Assembly (NCBI GenBank): GCA_017607445.1 | Contig: JAEVHH010000005.1 | Location: 4,646,825-4,710,824 of the forward strand | Direction: 5' to 3' | Length of the DNA stretch: 64,000 bases | Source of the DNA: Histoplasma ohiense | Taxonomy: Eukaryota > Ascomycota > Eurotiomycetes > Onygenales > Ajellomycetaceae | Shown: one piece after another, positions 1 through 11,094 of the stretch | How positions within the stretch are numbered: the stretch's first letter is position 1 | Layout of the letters: every line of letters starts with the position of its first letter | Notes under the pieces: model-generated | The model's database searches: none | What the model saw: only the letters and a program-made list of their open reading frames with translations | What the model was told of the DNA's origin: nothing | Made by a program: the position numbers and the translations under genes

Positions 1-718
1 ATTGTGTCTCAAGACTTGAAGATGTTGATTTTTGATGTGTGTTGAGGTCAAATGTCTGAAAGCATTGTGAGGCTTGTGTCTCTGCAGAGAAATTCTGCAA
101 ATCCATGAGTAATCCTCTTTAATTCTTATTTCCTTTTTCTTTTTCTTCAAATTTGCTTTTGGATAGGTAGTAGTGCTCTTAGCAATGTTGATATACTGAT
201 AATGATGCTAGATGTATGATACACCTCTTCTGAGGTGCATCATATGTGGGTGAGTGTTTATTTTTGCAGAGGTGATGACTGAGGAGGATATGATCAGCTA
301 CAAAAGTCATCTTCATCATTTAGTTAAACAATTGAATGCATCTTGCCTGATGATGCTGTCTGCTCAGAACAGAGCAGAGGCAAATGCTCTGTGATTTCAG
401 CACTGAGCAGCAGCTGAGCCTGCAGAGGTGCAGGTTTTGAAGACTATAATTATATATGATTCTTTCAGAGCAGAGATGTTAGAGAAAGAGAAGAATGTGA
501 AGAAGAGAGTTTTGAGAGTGATGAGCTCTGAGAACTCTGTAGTGAAGAAGTCAGCTGAGAAGAAGTTGACTGAGAAGAAGTCAGCTGAGAAAAGATCAGA
601 GAAGTTGACTGAAGAGTCAATGAAAAAGATCATGAAGACAGCAGAATATGAGAGATATGAGTCTCATGATATGAAGATGTGGGAGAAGATCATGAGAGGA
701 GAGGTCTTTCTTCAGTGA
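1..718 (+). pseudogene. Partial antisense Cys-rich gene carried by Gypsy element A
   Basis: This stretch reads on the + strand, antisense to the pol gene of element A, and starts before the window. Near positions 28-95 one frame holds Cys-x9-Cys-x2-Cys-x6-Cys. The antisense gene of element B (54340-55481) has the same spacing at the same place relative to integrase. A GTAATC...GGATAG stretch after the Cys motif could be an intron. Further on, an open stretch from 428 to 718 encodes a Lys/Glu-rich tail with repeats like KKSAEKKLTEKK. Several TGA codons interrupt it. No enzyme domain is recognised. The Cys pattern suggests zinc binding, which is inference. The assignment rests on homology of position and Cys spacing with element B. 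Confidence 0.45.
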
Positions 719-1269
719 GTGTATCAGTGAATGAAGAGGTTGATAAAGAAGAGTAGAGAGAAGAAAGTAAATGTTCTGTGAAAGAAACATTTGCTGATGT
801 CTTTGCATCTGAAATGAGACTCAGTGCTTAATGAGTACTGAAGGCAGTATAAGAAGAGAGTGGCAGAGAGGGGATGAGAGGGATGATGAAGAGAGAAGTA
901 GAAATAAGAGATGAGAGATGTTGAGATGAGAGTGAATGAACTGAGAATCTTTAAACTTTTCTTAGAATCTGTTTTCTTTGTCTTTTTCTTGTCTGTATTT
1001 TTTATTTTTTATATTTATTATACTCAAATTGAATTTTTTTTTTCTTTTTCTCTTTTCTCTGATAAAATTCTAAAAAAAATGTATTTGATTGAAGTTTGGG
1101 TGAGATTTGTACTTCTAGTGTTTTTTGATTTAAGATTTGTATTTCTGATGTCTTTTGACTTGAAGTTTGTGCTTTTGATGTTTGAAAGTATATTGGTTTT
1201 GTATTTGTTGTTTATTTTCTTGTTTGAGGAAGATTTTGAATGTCTGAGTGTTCAATATGTTTTCTTCTG

Positions 1270-4200
1270 ATTTTCATGTATCACCACTAGAACCTCAATC
1301 TGTTCATCTCACAAGATATTTCAGAGATTTGTTTTTTCATTGTTGTTTTTCAAGAATTTCTTCAATTTGATATTTTTCTTCACTGTTGACAAGTTCTGGT
1401 TCTGATTCTGATAGAGCTCTATTTCTGTGGTTGTATGGCTTCAATAAAGATATGTGGAATACAGAATGAATGCTTCTATATAAAGATGACAGTTCTAGTT
1501 TGTATGCTTGTTTTCTGATGGTATTCAGAATCTTAAAGAGTTCAACATATTTATGATTGAGTTTGCAAACTGAGCACAGCAATCAGAGATTTTTTGCATT
1601 GAGTATGATATAGTCATCTATTTTAAATTGTTGAGACTTATGTTTTATATTATAATAGGTTTTCTGTGTTTGTTGCATCTTTTGTAGATTCTCAATGAGC
1701 TTATGATATATTTTCTCAATATGTTTCGCACAGCTAGCAGCATGTATGACAATTGGTTGTGATGATTTGCTGATATTAATTTTCAAATCAGATCAATATC
1801 TCATTAAGGCTTCTGTGAATGTCATTTCAGTAGAGATATGTTGAGAGGTATTGTAAACAAACTGTGTCAACAGTAGTCAGCATACTCAGTCATCTTGATG
1901 ATAGTTGATAAAGTATCAGAGATAATGTTTCAAGATTTGATTTTATTGTTCTATTTGGCCATCTGTTTGAGAGTGAAAGGCTGTTGAAAGTTTCCAGTGT
2001 GTGTCTAGCATATAACAAAAGGTGGATCAATAATGACTTGTAAACAGTGAATCTTAATCAGATATATGGTTTTTGAGTACTCTGTAAATTGTATAGAACT
2101 TGATATAAACAATTTCCACTAGTTCATCAACTGTAATGTTTTTGATGCAAGGAATATAGATCATAAACTTGATATATATATTCACAATCACTAAAATTGT
2201 ATCATAGATTTGATGGAGAAATGTAGAGGCTGATAAGTCTGTAATAAAATCTATAGTAATGAACTCAAAAGAATTTGATGATAAGAAGATTGTATTCAAT
2301 TCTTCATATTGTCTATGCTGTTTTGACTTTACTCTTTGACAAGTATCACAAGTGGATATATAATCTTTGACATCTCTGACTAGCTCATGTCAATAGTATT
2401 TGTTCTGAATACTGTCTATAAACTTTTTTATATCAAAGTGACCCCTCTGCAGATCATCATGATTTGCACTGATAATTTCATCAATGAGTGTCTTTTGTTG
2501 AGGAACATATGTGTGATCATCAGCACACAATATATCATCCTCAGAAATTGTTTATAGTATATTTTCAGTGACAGTCATATTCTTCTCTTTTATCTTCTTT
2601 CTTTGCTCAGCAGCAAAAGAATCAATCTTCTATACTTTACTCAGAAATGAGATGAAGAATTCAGACATTTCTGTATATACTGAGTTCTCAAGAATAGCCT
2701 TATTGACTGCAATCTGAGGCATATATTGCTCAATGCACAACAGAGAGGAAGAGTTTATGTGAGAGGTAGAAGATATTGATATATGAAGTACTTTTGACTT
2801 ATTAAAAGAAGCATTTTGCTCATTAGAGATCTGTGTACAGACTATATTAGAAGAAATATTATTTTGAAAAGAAGTATCAGCTTTTCAATCTAGTCTAACT
2901 TCATATTTCAGCTTCTGTTGCAGGATAGATAATATAGTTTGATCATTATAGATCTCACTGTAGTCTGTGCAACAACTGAGCTCATCAGCTGAATTCTTTG
3001 ATTCAGAGTGGTGCAGTAATACAAAATTATAAGCAGATAAAGCTTCCACTCATCTGATCTGATATCTATTCAATTTCTTAGTCATCATAAAGTACTGCAG
3101 ATTGGCATGATCAGATCAGACTTGAATTGAATACTGACTTCTCTTCAGATAGTGTCTTCAATTTTTAAATGCTGCTACAATAGTCAAGAGTTCTTTATCA
3201 TGAGTATTATAATGTGTTTCCACATCAATCAACTTTCTTGATCAGAAGGCAACTGAATGTCAGTGCTCATCATTCTGTAACTGTGACAGAATAGCAGTGA
3301 CTGCAAAAGTGGATGCATCAGATTCAATCTGAATACACCAAGCTGAGTCAAAATAAGCTAATAGAGGAGCACATTTAAAGTATGATTTGAGCTCATCAAA
3401 AGTGCTTTGAGCATCTTCTGTTTATATAAAAGTGGCTTTTCTTTCCCTCTTCTTGCTCTCTTTTGTAAGTTCAAATAATGGGGCTGCAATAGAGGAGAAA
3501 GACTTAATAAATTACTGATAGAAATTAGCAAAACTCAAGAAGAATTGAACCTCTTTAATTGATTTAGATGTAGATCATTTCACAATAGTGGAGACTCTGT
3601 CTGACTTCATCTCAATATCATTTGTATCTATAACAAATCTCAGAAACAAGATCTTGTTCACTTCAAATTCACACTTAGAGAGTTTTGCAAATAGATTCAC
3701 ACACTCAAGACATTCTAGCATCTTAGTAACATACACTTTATATTTCTGCTTTGAATTGGAGAATATGAGAATGTCGTCCAAATAGACAACACAACATATA
3801 TCCAACAAATCAGACAAGACATTGTTAATGTATGCTTGAAATGTCACTGAAGCATTAGCTAGTTCAAATGGCATAACTATATATTCAAAATGTTCATATC
3901 TTGTTCTAAAGGCTGTCTTTCAATGGTCTTTTGCTGCTATAAGTATGCAGTGATAGGCATCTCAAAGGTTCAGCTTAGTGAATATCTTGGCTTTTGAAAG
4001 TCTATTAAGTAATTCACTTATTAGAGATAGAGAATATCAGTTCTTGATGATGATTCAATTTAATTCTCAATAGTCTACACAAAGATGAAGTCCATCATCT
4101 TTTTTGAGAACAAAGAGAATTGATGCATCAGCTGAGCTACTGAACAGTTGTATTCACTCTTTATCTAATGCATTTTTTAAATATTCTCTTAGAGCAGCTA

Positions 4201-4854
4201 ACTCAGTTTCAGAGAGATTGTATATTGATATAAATGAAGATTGTGTATCAGATTTGAGATCTATACAGTGTTTTGTCTCTTCTGATCTTTTCATGCTTAT
4301 AACAGCTTCTTCTGAGAAGATATGTGCATATAGTATGATATAATTGAGTAGATCAGTCAGCAAGTCTGAATACACAGTTGAGAATATATATAAAGCATGT
4401 TTTGAGTCTTTTGAATGTTCTGTAGATAATACTACAAGCATTTCTACTCTAGCTTCTGTGAGAACTTCAGCTAAGATATTTTGTTCAGAAATAATTTGAG
4501 ACTGTTGTTCATCTTCAAAGCTTCTAAAGAAGAATTGTTCATCTGATCAATCTATAAGAGAATTTGTTTATCTTAATCAAGAAAATTCTAATACAAGACT
4601 GTAGTTCTTCATCTTCATTGCATGGAAGAAATGAGATGTCTACTGTGCATTACTCTTGTGATCAGTGACAGTAGTTGCAATGTTATACTCTTCAAAGAAG
4701 TGCATTATGCATTCATCAATCAACTTGATCATTTTGATGTTGCAGTGAGCAGCTTCTAGATTGTGATTCTTTGTTCAAAATTCATCAACACAGTTCATTT
4801 CTGATTCAGAGTCTACTAGTGCAAGCATTTTTTGCAGATTCTTAGATGTAGCAA
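1270..4854 (-). pseudogene. pol: Gypsy A pol polyprotein (PR-RT-RH-IN), decayed
   Basis: On the minus strand the protease motif reads ALVDSESEM near 4785-4831, so the usual DSG has become DSE. Reverse transcriptase follows: a VDYxELN segment near 4060, then the catalytic VYLDDILIFS near 3765-3795. RNase H-like sequence is at about 3150-3350 and the integrase core at about 2054-2299. At about 1285-1582 is the C-terminal HISLLKPY element followed by a chromodomain-like EEILEKQ...LKYLVR stretch. Many TGA codons stand where Trp or Arg is expected. The product would have been the polyprotein that copies and integrates the element. It cannot be functional as it stands. Confidence 0.85.
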
Positions 4855-6270
4855 GTTTCACTGTGACAGTGAAGCTTAAGGCATTTTTGCATCAACTTTC
4901 CATACTTATGACTGTTATTGTAAGCTGAATAATATGTCTTAAGTGTTTTTTGAGTCTTTTGAGTTCTTTGTGTCTTTTGTATTGAGTTTTGAGTTGAACT
5001 TGATGTTTTTGAATTCATCTTTGAATTGTTTGAAACACAAATTGATGGTATGTTCTGGTTGCTTGCAATAACAGCAATATTTTGATCAGATGAAGTCATT
5101 GAACTTTGTAGTATCATTTCATCTATATTTGTTTTGTGATCTATTATCAGCATTATTTCTGTTGTTAAAGCTTTGAGTGGGGTTTTTGAAATTTGACTTC
5201 TCTTTAAGCTTCTTCTGTCTCTCTGACAGATTTGATTCTGTCATTGCAAGTTTATATAGAGTGGCATCATAGCTTAACTCTTCCAATTTGGTTGCATATT
5301 TGTCAAATTCTCAGTGAATGGAAGGTAGAACTTTCATATAGAGATGTGATTTTCAATGATATTCACTATAAGAATGCTGCAGATGCTCTTCAATTGATTG
5401 TAAGTGTGAAGCAAATTGTTGAACTGTCTGATCTTCTTGTTACTCTGTTTTTCAGTACTGTCTATCAGTATCTTGAAAACTTCTATCTGAATCAGTGACT
5501 TGACATTGCATCCAACTAACAAATTCTTTCCATGGTGGCAAAGTTCATATATCATGTGTATGTTGATATCAATGTTGTTGCATCTTGACATTGAAATGAG
5601 TAACAGCTTCAATGATCTTTTGATGATTGTGTTCATTGTAGTAATCAAGATCACTGATATGAAAAGCAATAGCAGCTGTAACAAAGTTTTTGAATTCTTT
5701 CATATTTTGATCTTGAAACTTTTTCACATCTCTTCAAGAAGAGTGATCACTCATGCTGAGATCTCAAAATTCTAATTGTCAAAGTGGTACCCAACTACAT
5801 CTTTCACTGACAGTAGTCACAGTACTTTTCACTAAAATGTTGAGTGTTTATAGTGTGACTTCTGATGATCTGAGAATATTTATGATGTTATTACAGTTAT
5901 TATTCACACTAATTGTATCTCTACTGTGGTTTGGATGTGCTTCTACTGTATTTTGAATGACTGGAATTGTTTCATTCAATTCTTGTAGTAAAGTGTTGCA
6001 CTGATGTTGGAGTTCTTGCAATTCTTTCTCAGTCTATAATTTTTTGATTCTTCTGACTATAGCTATCTTCTCAGCTTCAATTGTACTGAGATCTTCAGAG
6101 AAGATATTCTCTTCTGAACTATACTCAGAGTTCAATTTCATAGTGAAAGATGATGCTTGTTGCACACTTTCAGTGGCAGAAGTGTGTGTTTTGTGATTTT
6201 CTTTCATAGTGTTTGTTGCTTCAGATTCAGCAGTAGCATGAGTATGGTGGATGCTGTGGATAGAGATCAT
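4842..6270 (-). pseudogene. gag: Gypsy A gag, decayed
   Basis: A minus-strand frame begins at an ATG at 6270 just inside the 5' LTR and runs toward pol. The N-terminal part is Ser/Thr- and Glu-rich (about 78 open residues). A central capsid-like region follows, then a CCHC zinc knuckle, C-x2-C-x4-H-x4-C, near 5037-5080 that reads CCYCKQPEHTINLC. In-frame TGA codons break it repeatedly. By family it would be the nucleocapsid/capsid protein that packages element RNA. The exact end relative to pol cannot be fixed because of the stops. Confidence 0.7.
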
Positions 6271-6317
6271 GACTATTACTCAATGAATCATCTCTCAAAG
6301 ATTGAGCAATTAGAAAC

Positions 6318-6584
6318 TGTGAGGTGTAGTGACAGTGTGAAAAGTAACAGTAGAAGATAGTTTATAGTGTAGCAGAGATAATAGTAATATATTATAGAGT
6401 GTAGTATAGTAGCATAACATAGTGTAGCTAATCACTAAGAAAGAAAAGAAAGAGAAAGAAGATGTGTGAAATACATACATCAATATATATATACATGTAG
6501 AAATAGTGGTAGCGAGAGTATAATGGAAAGAGGTAAGAATAAGCGAAGATAATAAGGAAATAATAAATGAGTGAGTGCATTACA
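6318..6584 (-). repeat. 5' LTR of Gypsy A (267 bp)
   Basis: The reverse complement starts TGTAATGCAC and ends CTCACA-like, and it aligns over its length with the solo LTR at 41427-41690. Three CpGs survive near 6510-6545, close to the outer edge, although the element interior is nearly free of CpG. Confidence 0.85.
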
Positions 6585-7018
6585 GAATTTCACTAACATA
6601 TCATCATTTAATCTGCTATGGATATACCACACTTGATTGGATAGTGAGTCTATTGCTTGTTCATTGATGTTCAATTTGACATTTGCTTTTGACTTTCATG
6701 CAAGATAGAGCACTAGATCTTCTTTGTATTTGTCAAGAATTGAAAGTTTCTCTCTTAAGAGCTTTTCATGAAATGTGAGTGTAGAAGAATCAGTGAATAC
6801 AGAAGTGCTCATCTCAGTAAATTGTCATTGCAATTCAGTCATCTGTAGCATTTGCTGCTGAAGAATACTTTGTAGATCTAAGTTGTCATCTGCTGTGTTC
6901 AGATGCAGTGGGTGTTTGTAGAATTGTTTGTAGTTCATTTCAATATCTAAGAATATGTAATAATAATAAAAGAAAAGGAATACTTGTAGACACTCAGTTC
7001 TCTCACAGACATTATTTG

Positions 7019-8007
7019 AGACTGTGAAGTCTGACTCTGCCACCTTCTTGTGATGCAGTCTGATAACATCATCTAGTAATAATGATCAAGAGCAGAGCAG
7101 TTGTTATGAGTGTCTGATTCTTAGTGAACTCAGCATTCATTGATCTTCAGGTCTTGATCTTTGCTCTCTGTGAGCAATCACCCTGTCACAGCTTGCTACG
7201 AGCAATCACCCTGCTGCTGCTCCCTGCGAGCAATCACTCTGCTGCTGCTCTCTACAAGCAATCGCTCTGCTGCTGCTCTCTGCAAGCAATCATCCTGCTA
7301 CTGCTCACTACAAGCAATCACTCTGCTGCTGCTCCCTGCAAGCAATCACTCTGCCACTGCTTCCTGTGAGCAATCACTCTGCCTCCACCCTGCCTCTGCT
7401 CTGTCTCTGCTCTCTGTGAGCAATTGCTCTGCCACAGCTCACTACAAGCAATTGCTCTGCTGCTGCTCCCTGTGAGCAATCACTCTGCCACTGCTCTCTA
7501 TGAGCAATCGCCCTGCTGCTGCTCCCTGCAAGCAATCGCTCTGCCACTGCTCCCTGCAAGCAATCACTCTGCCTCCACCCTGCCTCTGCTCTGCCTCTGC
7601 TCTCTGTGAGCAATTGCTCTGTCACAGCTTGCTACAAGCAATCACCCTGCTGCTGCTCCCTGTGAGCAATCACTCTGCCACTGCTCTCTATGAGCAATTG
7701 CCCTGCCGCTGCTCTCTGTGAGCAATCACTCTGTCACTGCTCACTCCAAGCAATCACCCTGCCGTAGCACTTGTGTGCTTTGATTATCTTTACCATGAAT
7801 GGCCATACATCAGGTCAGAAGTGGATGAACAGTCTATATAGACTGAGTCTTCTCAAGAGTTGCTATCTGAATCCTGTGTCTATCATTACTGTGTATATAG
7901 AGATTTCTCCAGTATAGCATGTCTCCATGTCCTTTGAAAGGCTTCTGAAACATGGATGCTGTCTGTGCTTTCTCTGAGATGTTAAATCAATACAAACAAA
8001 CAAACAA
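7019..8007 (+). mobile_element. SINE-like non-autonomous retroelement with internal minisatellite
   Basis: This 989-bp insert interrupts the leader of chromovirus copy 3. It is flanked by a 14-bp direct repeat, ACAGACATTATTTG, at 7005-7018 and 8008-8021; copy 2 has the matching site once, near 39826. It ends on the right in a short (CAAA)n tail. A long variable-type duplication plus a simple-repeat tail is the hallmark of target-primed insertion (LINE/SINE). It encodes no protein I trust. Its core is a 28-bp minisatellite. A decayed second copy of the right part lies at about 60236-60570. No clear pol III A/B boxes are seen, so SINE is a provisional name. Confidence 0.7.
7145..7765 (+). repeat. 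28-bp minisatellite, about 20 copies
   Basis: Units resemble GCAAGCAATCACTCTGCTGC followed by TGCTCCCT. Two longer variants carry a CTCCACCCTGCCTCTGCTC segment. Several frames are open on both strands because the repeat lacks stops, which makes spurious 60-100-residue ORFs. It lies inside the SINE-like element. Confidence 0.85.
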
Positions 8008-8316
8008 ACAGACATTATTTGCAGTGTTGCAGCACTAAGCTTGATCAAGCTTCTTCATGAATACTATTCACAGCATTACAGTTTGTAGACACTCAGACCT
8101 TGTAGAACACAGTTGATTATATTTCAGACACTTAGACACAACAGTCTATATAACTAACAATAAGAGCACTCAGACTCATGAGAGATCTCTTGTAACAACT
8201 AGACACTCAGATCTGTAAACAATGCACTCAGACATAAGAACTGATAACAATGCACTTGAGTGTAAGAACTAATAACAAAATACTTGAGCTTTAAATGCAG
8301 AAGAATCAATTTGTAA

Positions 8317-8850
8317 TATAACAGATGTACTTCAATTAACAATTTGATACTATTCTAATTACAGATTACAAATTGATTAAAAAAAGAAAGAGAAAAGAAA
8401 TCAGAAGAAAAGATTGTACAAAGAAGATTCTTATAGAGAAAAGTTCAGAGTGAAAGAATATCAGAAGCCACTTTACAGTGAAGTGCAGAGCAGAAGAATA
8501 TTAAAAGATATGTATAAAAATCATTAGAAACTACACAAGCATAGAGTATGGAGTGAAGGAATCATTGAGAGCTACATAGAAGAATTGTTAGAGACTATAC
8601 AAGTGTGAAACACAGAGTAGAAGAATATAAGAAGCTACACAGAAGAATTGTTAGAGACTATATAAATGCAGAGTATAGAGCAGAAGAATGTTAAGAGCTA
8701 TACAGAAGAATTGTTAGAAACTATACAAGTGCAGAGTATGAAGTGAAAGAACATCAAGAGTTACACAAGATCACAACAGTCAGAACCAAGTGAGTGCAGA
8801 AGAGAAATTGATTGCATAAGTTAATTACTAACAGATGCTAACCCATCACA
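8317..8850 (-). repeat. 5' LTR of chromovirus copy 3 (534 bp)
   Basis: It aligns with the 597-bp LTRs of copies 1 and 2 but is 63 bp shorter, exactly one unit of the U3 tandem repeat. It carries A/T at nearly every former CpG, including its outer right end, unlike copies 1 and 2. Confidence 0.85.
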
Positions 8851-9099
8851 CAAGAGTTGGTTATATCAGAGAAATGCTTAGTGTTGAACAACATCAAGAA
8901 TATAACAAGAATATAGAAAAATTAATGAAAGACAAAATTTGATACATACAATACAGATTTTCAGCTCAGAAACAATAAATTAAATCAGATAGTAGATTCA
9001 TCTGAAGATATCTACTTGACAAATTCACATCTCATTATTTTACAAGTTGAGAAGTTGACTCTGAATGTAATGTTGTTCTCTGTGAATTTCAAATCTATG

Positions 9100-9612
9100 A
9101 ATCTTGAGTCTTCATGCCAAGGTGCTATCTGATGGCCACATTACCCATTCGGCCACCAGAGCTACTAGAAGGAGTAATAATAAATAAAAATTCACTTTAT
9201 AAAATAGATATCAGAAGAATGATAACAAACACAGAATCAAGAAATTTTCTAATAACTTTTTTTTCAAAGACTCAACAGAATCTAATCTCAGCTGAAAAGC
9301 TTATTATATAAAAATATCAATACTGTATGAATAATAATCTTTGTCTATTCTGTGAAGAAGCAGATCATCTATTTAAGAATTGTAATAAAAAGAAAAAAAC
9401 AAATTCAAATCATCAACAAACTGGAATCCACATCTATAATAGCTCATATCATCAAGACTTGAAATGATGAGAAATGACTAGATGACAGATTTCATATATA
9501 CATTATTATTCAACTAATATCTCTAATAATTTTTAGCTGATTCAATGTCTAGTCAATTCTGAAGCAGATTTCAATTATATCTCTCATATTTACACTACTT
9601 CTAATATATTTA
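9100..9612 (+). pseudogene. LTR-retroelement gag-protease fragment
   Basis: One frame holds a CCHC knuckle (CLFCEEADHLFKNC, 9342-9383) and, in the same frame about 170 bases later, LVNSEADFNYIS (about 9549-9584), a mutated form of the LVDSGAD protease motif. It is a short relic with many stops. No LTRs belonging to it were found. It joins LINE-derived sequence abruptly near 9612. Confidence 0.55.
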
Positions 9613-9857
9613 GCAAAGTTTAAAGATGATTTAAATGATCTGTGTTCAGATTATCAGTTATATGAAAATCCAGAGCATCTTCTGTTACTTTGTACAAAGT
9701 ATTCAGAACTAAGATTGAGACTGAGAGAGAAATATCAACTGAATCAGTTAAGTTTGAATTTGCTATTCAATACAAAAGCTGAAAATATGTTTTTAATTGA
9801 ATATTTAAATGAGTCGAATGTTGCTACAAGAGCTTGTTTGAATAGTGTTACTTGATG
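9613..9857 (+). pseudogene. LINE C-terminal fragment
   Basis: The frame DDLNDLCSDYQL...NPEHLLLLC...SELRLRLREKY has the Cys/His pattern and the HLLLxC...ELRxxLR sequence typical of the extreme C-terminus of fungal Tad-like LINE ORF2 proteins, downstream of RNase H. It ends in VATRACL before a TGA. Only about 80 residues remain. In a complete LINE this would follow endonuclease, reverse transcriptase and RNase H, all missing here. Confidence 0.55.
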
Positions 9858-9902
9858 ATATTTAGATCAGTTATTCTTATTTATTTTATTTTGATCTTTT
9901 CT

Positions 9903-10235
9903 TTAACTTTGTTTATTGTTAATTTTCATTTGTTTCAAGCAGTTTGCTTCATTATTTGTTGATAAAGTCATTGCAAATGTTTTTTCTTTTCTGTTGATTT
10001 TTAATAGCTGCTGTCTTTTATAATATTTATTTCCTTTGTTTTGAAGTTGAGTTGTGCTAACCCATTGACATTCTTTTGATTTTATTTTTAGATTGAATAG
10101 TTTGAATAGTTGATTGATTCTGAGCTGAAATTCTGTTAATGCATGTGTCAAATTGTTTTTGTATATTAGAATATTCTTGATTTGAAAAATCCTGAAGTAT
10201 TTCAGATAGATGTCATAGTCACTGACTGTATACAT
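9903..10235 (-). CDS. Unidentified 110-residue ORF between LINE relics
   Basis: An open minus-strand frame of 110 codons, Lys/Asn/Leu-rich, with no motif I can name. The middle (TEFQLRINQLFKLFNLK) is predicted helical by eye. It lies between a LINE C-terminal fragment and an (AAT)n tract, in DNA where chance ORFs are possible. It may be a transposase relic or simply noise. Confidence 0.2.
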   Translation of the reverse strand: MYTVSDYDIYLKYFRIFQIKNILIYKNNLTHALTEFQLRINQLFKLFNLKIKSKECQWVSTTQLQNKGNKYYKRQQLLKINRKEKTFAMTLSTNNEANCLKQMKINNKQS

Positions 10236-10247
10236 CTATAATTGAAG

Positions 10248-10267
10248 AATAATAATAATAATAATAA
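10248..10267 (+). repeat. (AAT)n tract, probable LINE 3' tail
   Basis: It follows GTATACATCTATAATTGAAG. A near-identical leader and tract occur at 10647-10667. Two copies of the same end plus a trinucleotide tail suggest two truncated non-LTR retroelement insertions. Confidence 0.45.
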
Positions 10268-10646
10268 CACTACTTCTAAAGAATGAAAACAGATTGAATA
10301 ACTATTTTAAATGCAATATTCTGATGAATAATGAGAATATTGATATGACATCATTAATGCTATCTATAGAGTCAATGATGAGTTAGATGAAATTTGAGAA
10401 AACAAACTTAGCTTTCATTTTGTTAATCTAACAGATGAAAATGTTTATCTACATCTTTTATAATTAAAAACAGTTAACTCTTTAATCAATTGAAAAGTAT
10501 TATTATAATAATATTAAATCAGAGACATCAAAATTAAAATAGCAGAATCAGAAGAATTTATTCACTTTATAAAAGAAATAAATACAGCATCAATTTACTT
10601 CTGAGATGATATTATAAACACTGTTTGTATACAAATATAATGAAAG

Positions 10647-10667
10647 AATAATAATAATAATAATAAC
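10647..10667 (+). repeat. Second (AAT)n tract with related leader
   Basis: It is preceded by GTATACAAATATAATGAAAG, which resembles the sequence before 10248. It is immediately followed by the repeat that ends in telomere-like hexamers. Confidence 0.45.
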
Positions 10668-10685
10668 TTCTGAGATGGAAATATC

Positions 10686-10897
10686 AATTCTTCTTCAAAA
10701 CAACTATATTCTATTAATAAAACCATTTTATCAGTTTTATATATAATCACATAGTCAGTCTATATATATATAATGTTATCAATTACTTAATGAGATAGAA
10801 TTGATGAATTCTTTGATTGCTAGAAATTATATACAGTGAAATAACAAGAATTTGTTTTTTCTTAAAGATTTAACTCTAACTCTAACTCTAATCACTA
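10686..10897 (+). repeat. Dispersed repeat ending in CTCTAA hexamers (copy 1)
   Basis: About 210 bp, strongly similar to 61019-61245. Both copies end TTTAACTCTAACTCTAACTC-type, i.e. three to four CTCTAA units. CTCTAA is one transition from the telomeric CCCTAA. It may be the 3' end of a retroelement that inserts at telomeric DNA or captured it. Confidence 0.6.
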
Positions 10898-11094
10898 TAA
10901 CTATTGCATGTTGAACTCCACTGGGGTTCACCTGTTTTGCTAACAAATTAAGTTCACACTAATCAGAAATATCCTAGCCCTCTTAGAGTTATTTGAAGTA
11001 AACCTTCACTGATCTTCAAAGTTGTCCACAGCTGTGTCAGCAGTATCAACAGTATACTTTATTTCATCTACATAGTCTGTATCATCAGCAGAAT

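Larger units (their letters stand above)
1..6584 (-). mobile_element. Ty3/Gypsy LTR retrotransposon A (3' end beyond window)
   Basis: Read on the minus strand the order is 5' LTR (6318-6584), gag with a CCHC zinc knuckle (about 5037-5080), aspartic protease, reverse transcriptase, RNase H, integrase, and a chromodomain-like tail. Past pol lies an antisense Cys-rich gene. The 3' LTR is not in the window, so it should lie to the left. The element is inserted in the gag region of chromovirus copy 3, whose sequence resumes at 6585. All reading frames carry TGA/TAA stops. Solo LTRs of the same family lie at 41427-41690 and 59024-59281. Confidence 0.85.
6585..8850 (-). mobile_element. Chromovirus copy 3: LTR, leader and gag fragment
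   Basis: On the minus strand this has the LTR (8317-8850), the untranslated leader (8022-8316 plus part before 7018) and the start of gag (ATG at 6938, down to 6585). All match chromovirus copy 2 at 39430-40735. The leader is split by a SINE-like insert at 7019-8007, and the gag is cut off by insertion of Gypsy A at 6584/6585. The rest of this copy should therefore lie left of element A, outside the window. It is more mutated than copies 1 and 2. Confidence 0.85.

Noticed and set aside
911..1270. 119-codon Phe-rich ORF on the + strand
   Set aside because: Composition follows a T-rich stretch opposite the end of Gypsy A pol; no signal or domain beyond hydrophobic bias.
7124..7721. Leu/Ser/Cys-rich ORFs on both strands
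   Set aside because: Frames of the 28-bp minisatellite inside the SINE-like element.
10860..10895. Interstitial telomere from a chromosome fusion
   Set aside because: Only about four degenerate CTCTAA units, and the same unique flank occurs at 61.0 kb, so it belongs to a dispersed repeat rather than a fusion scar.
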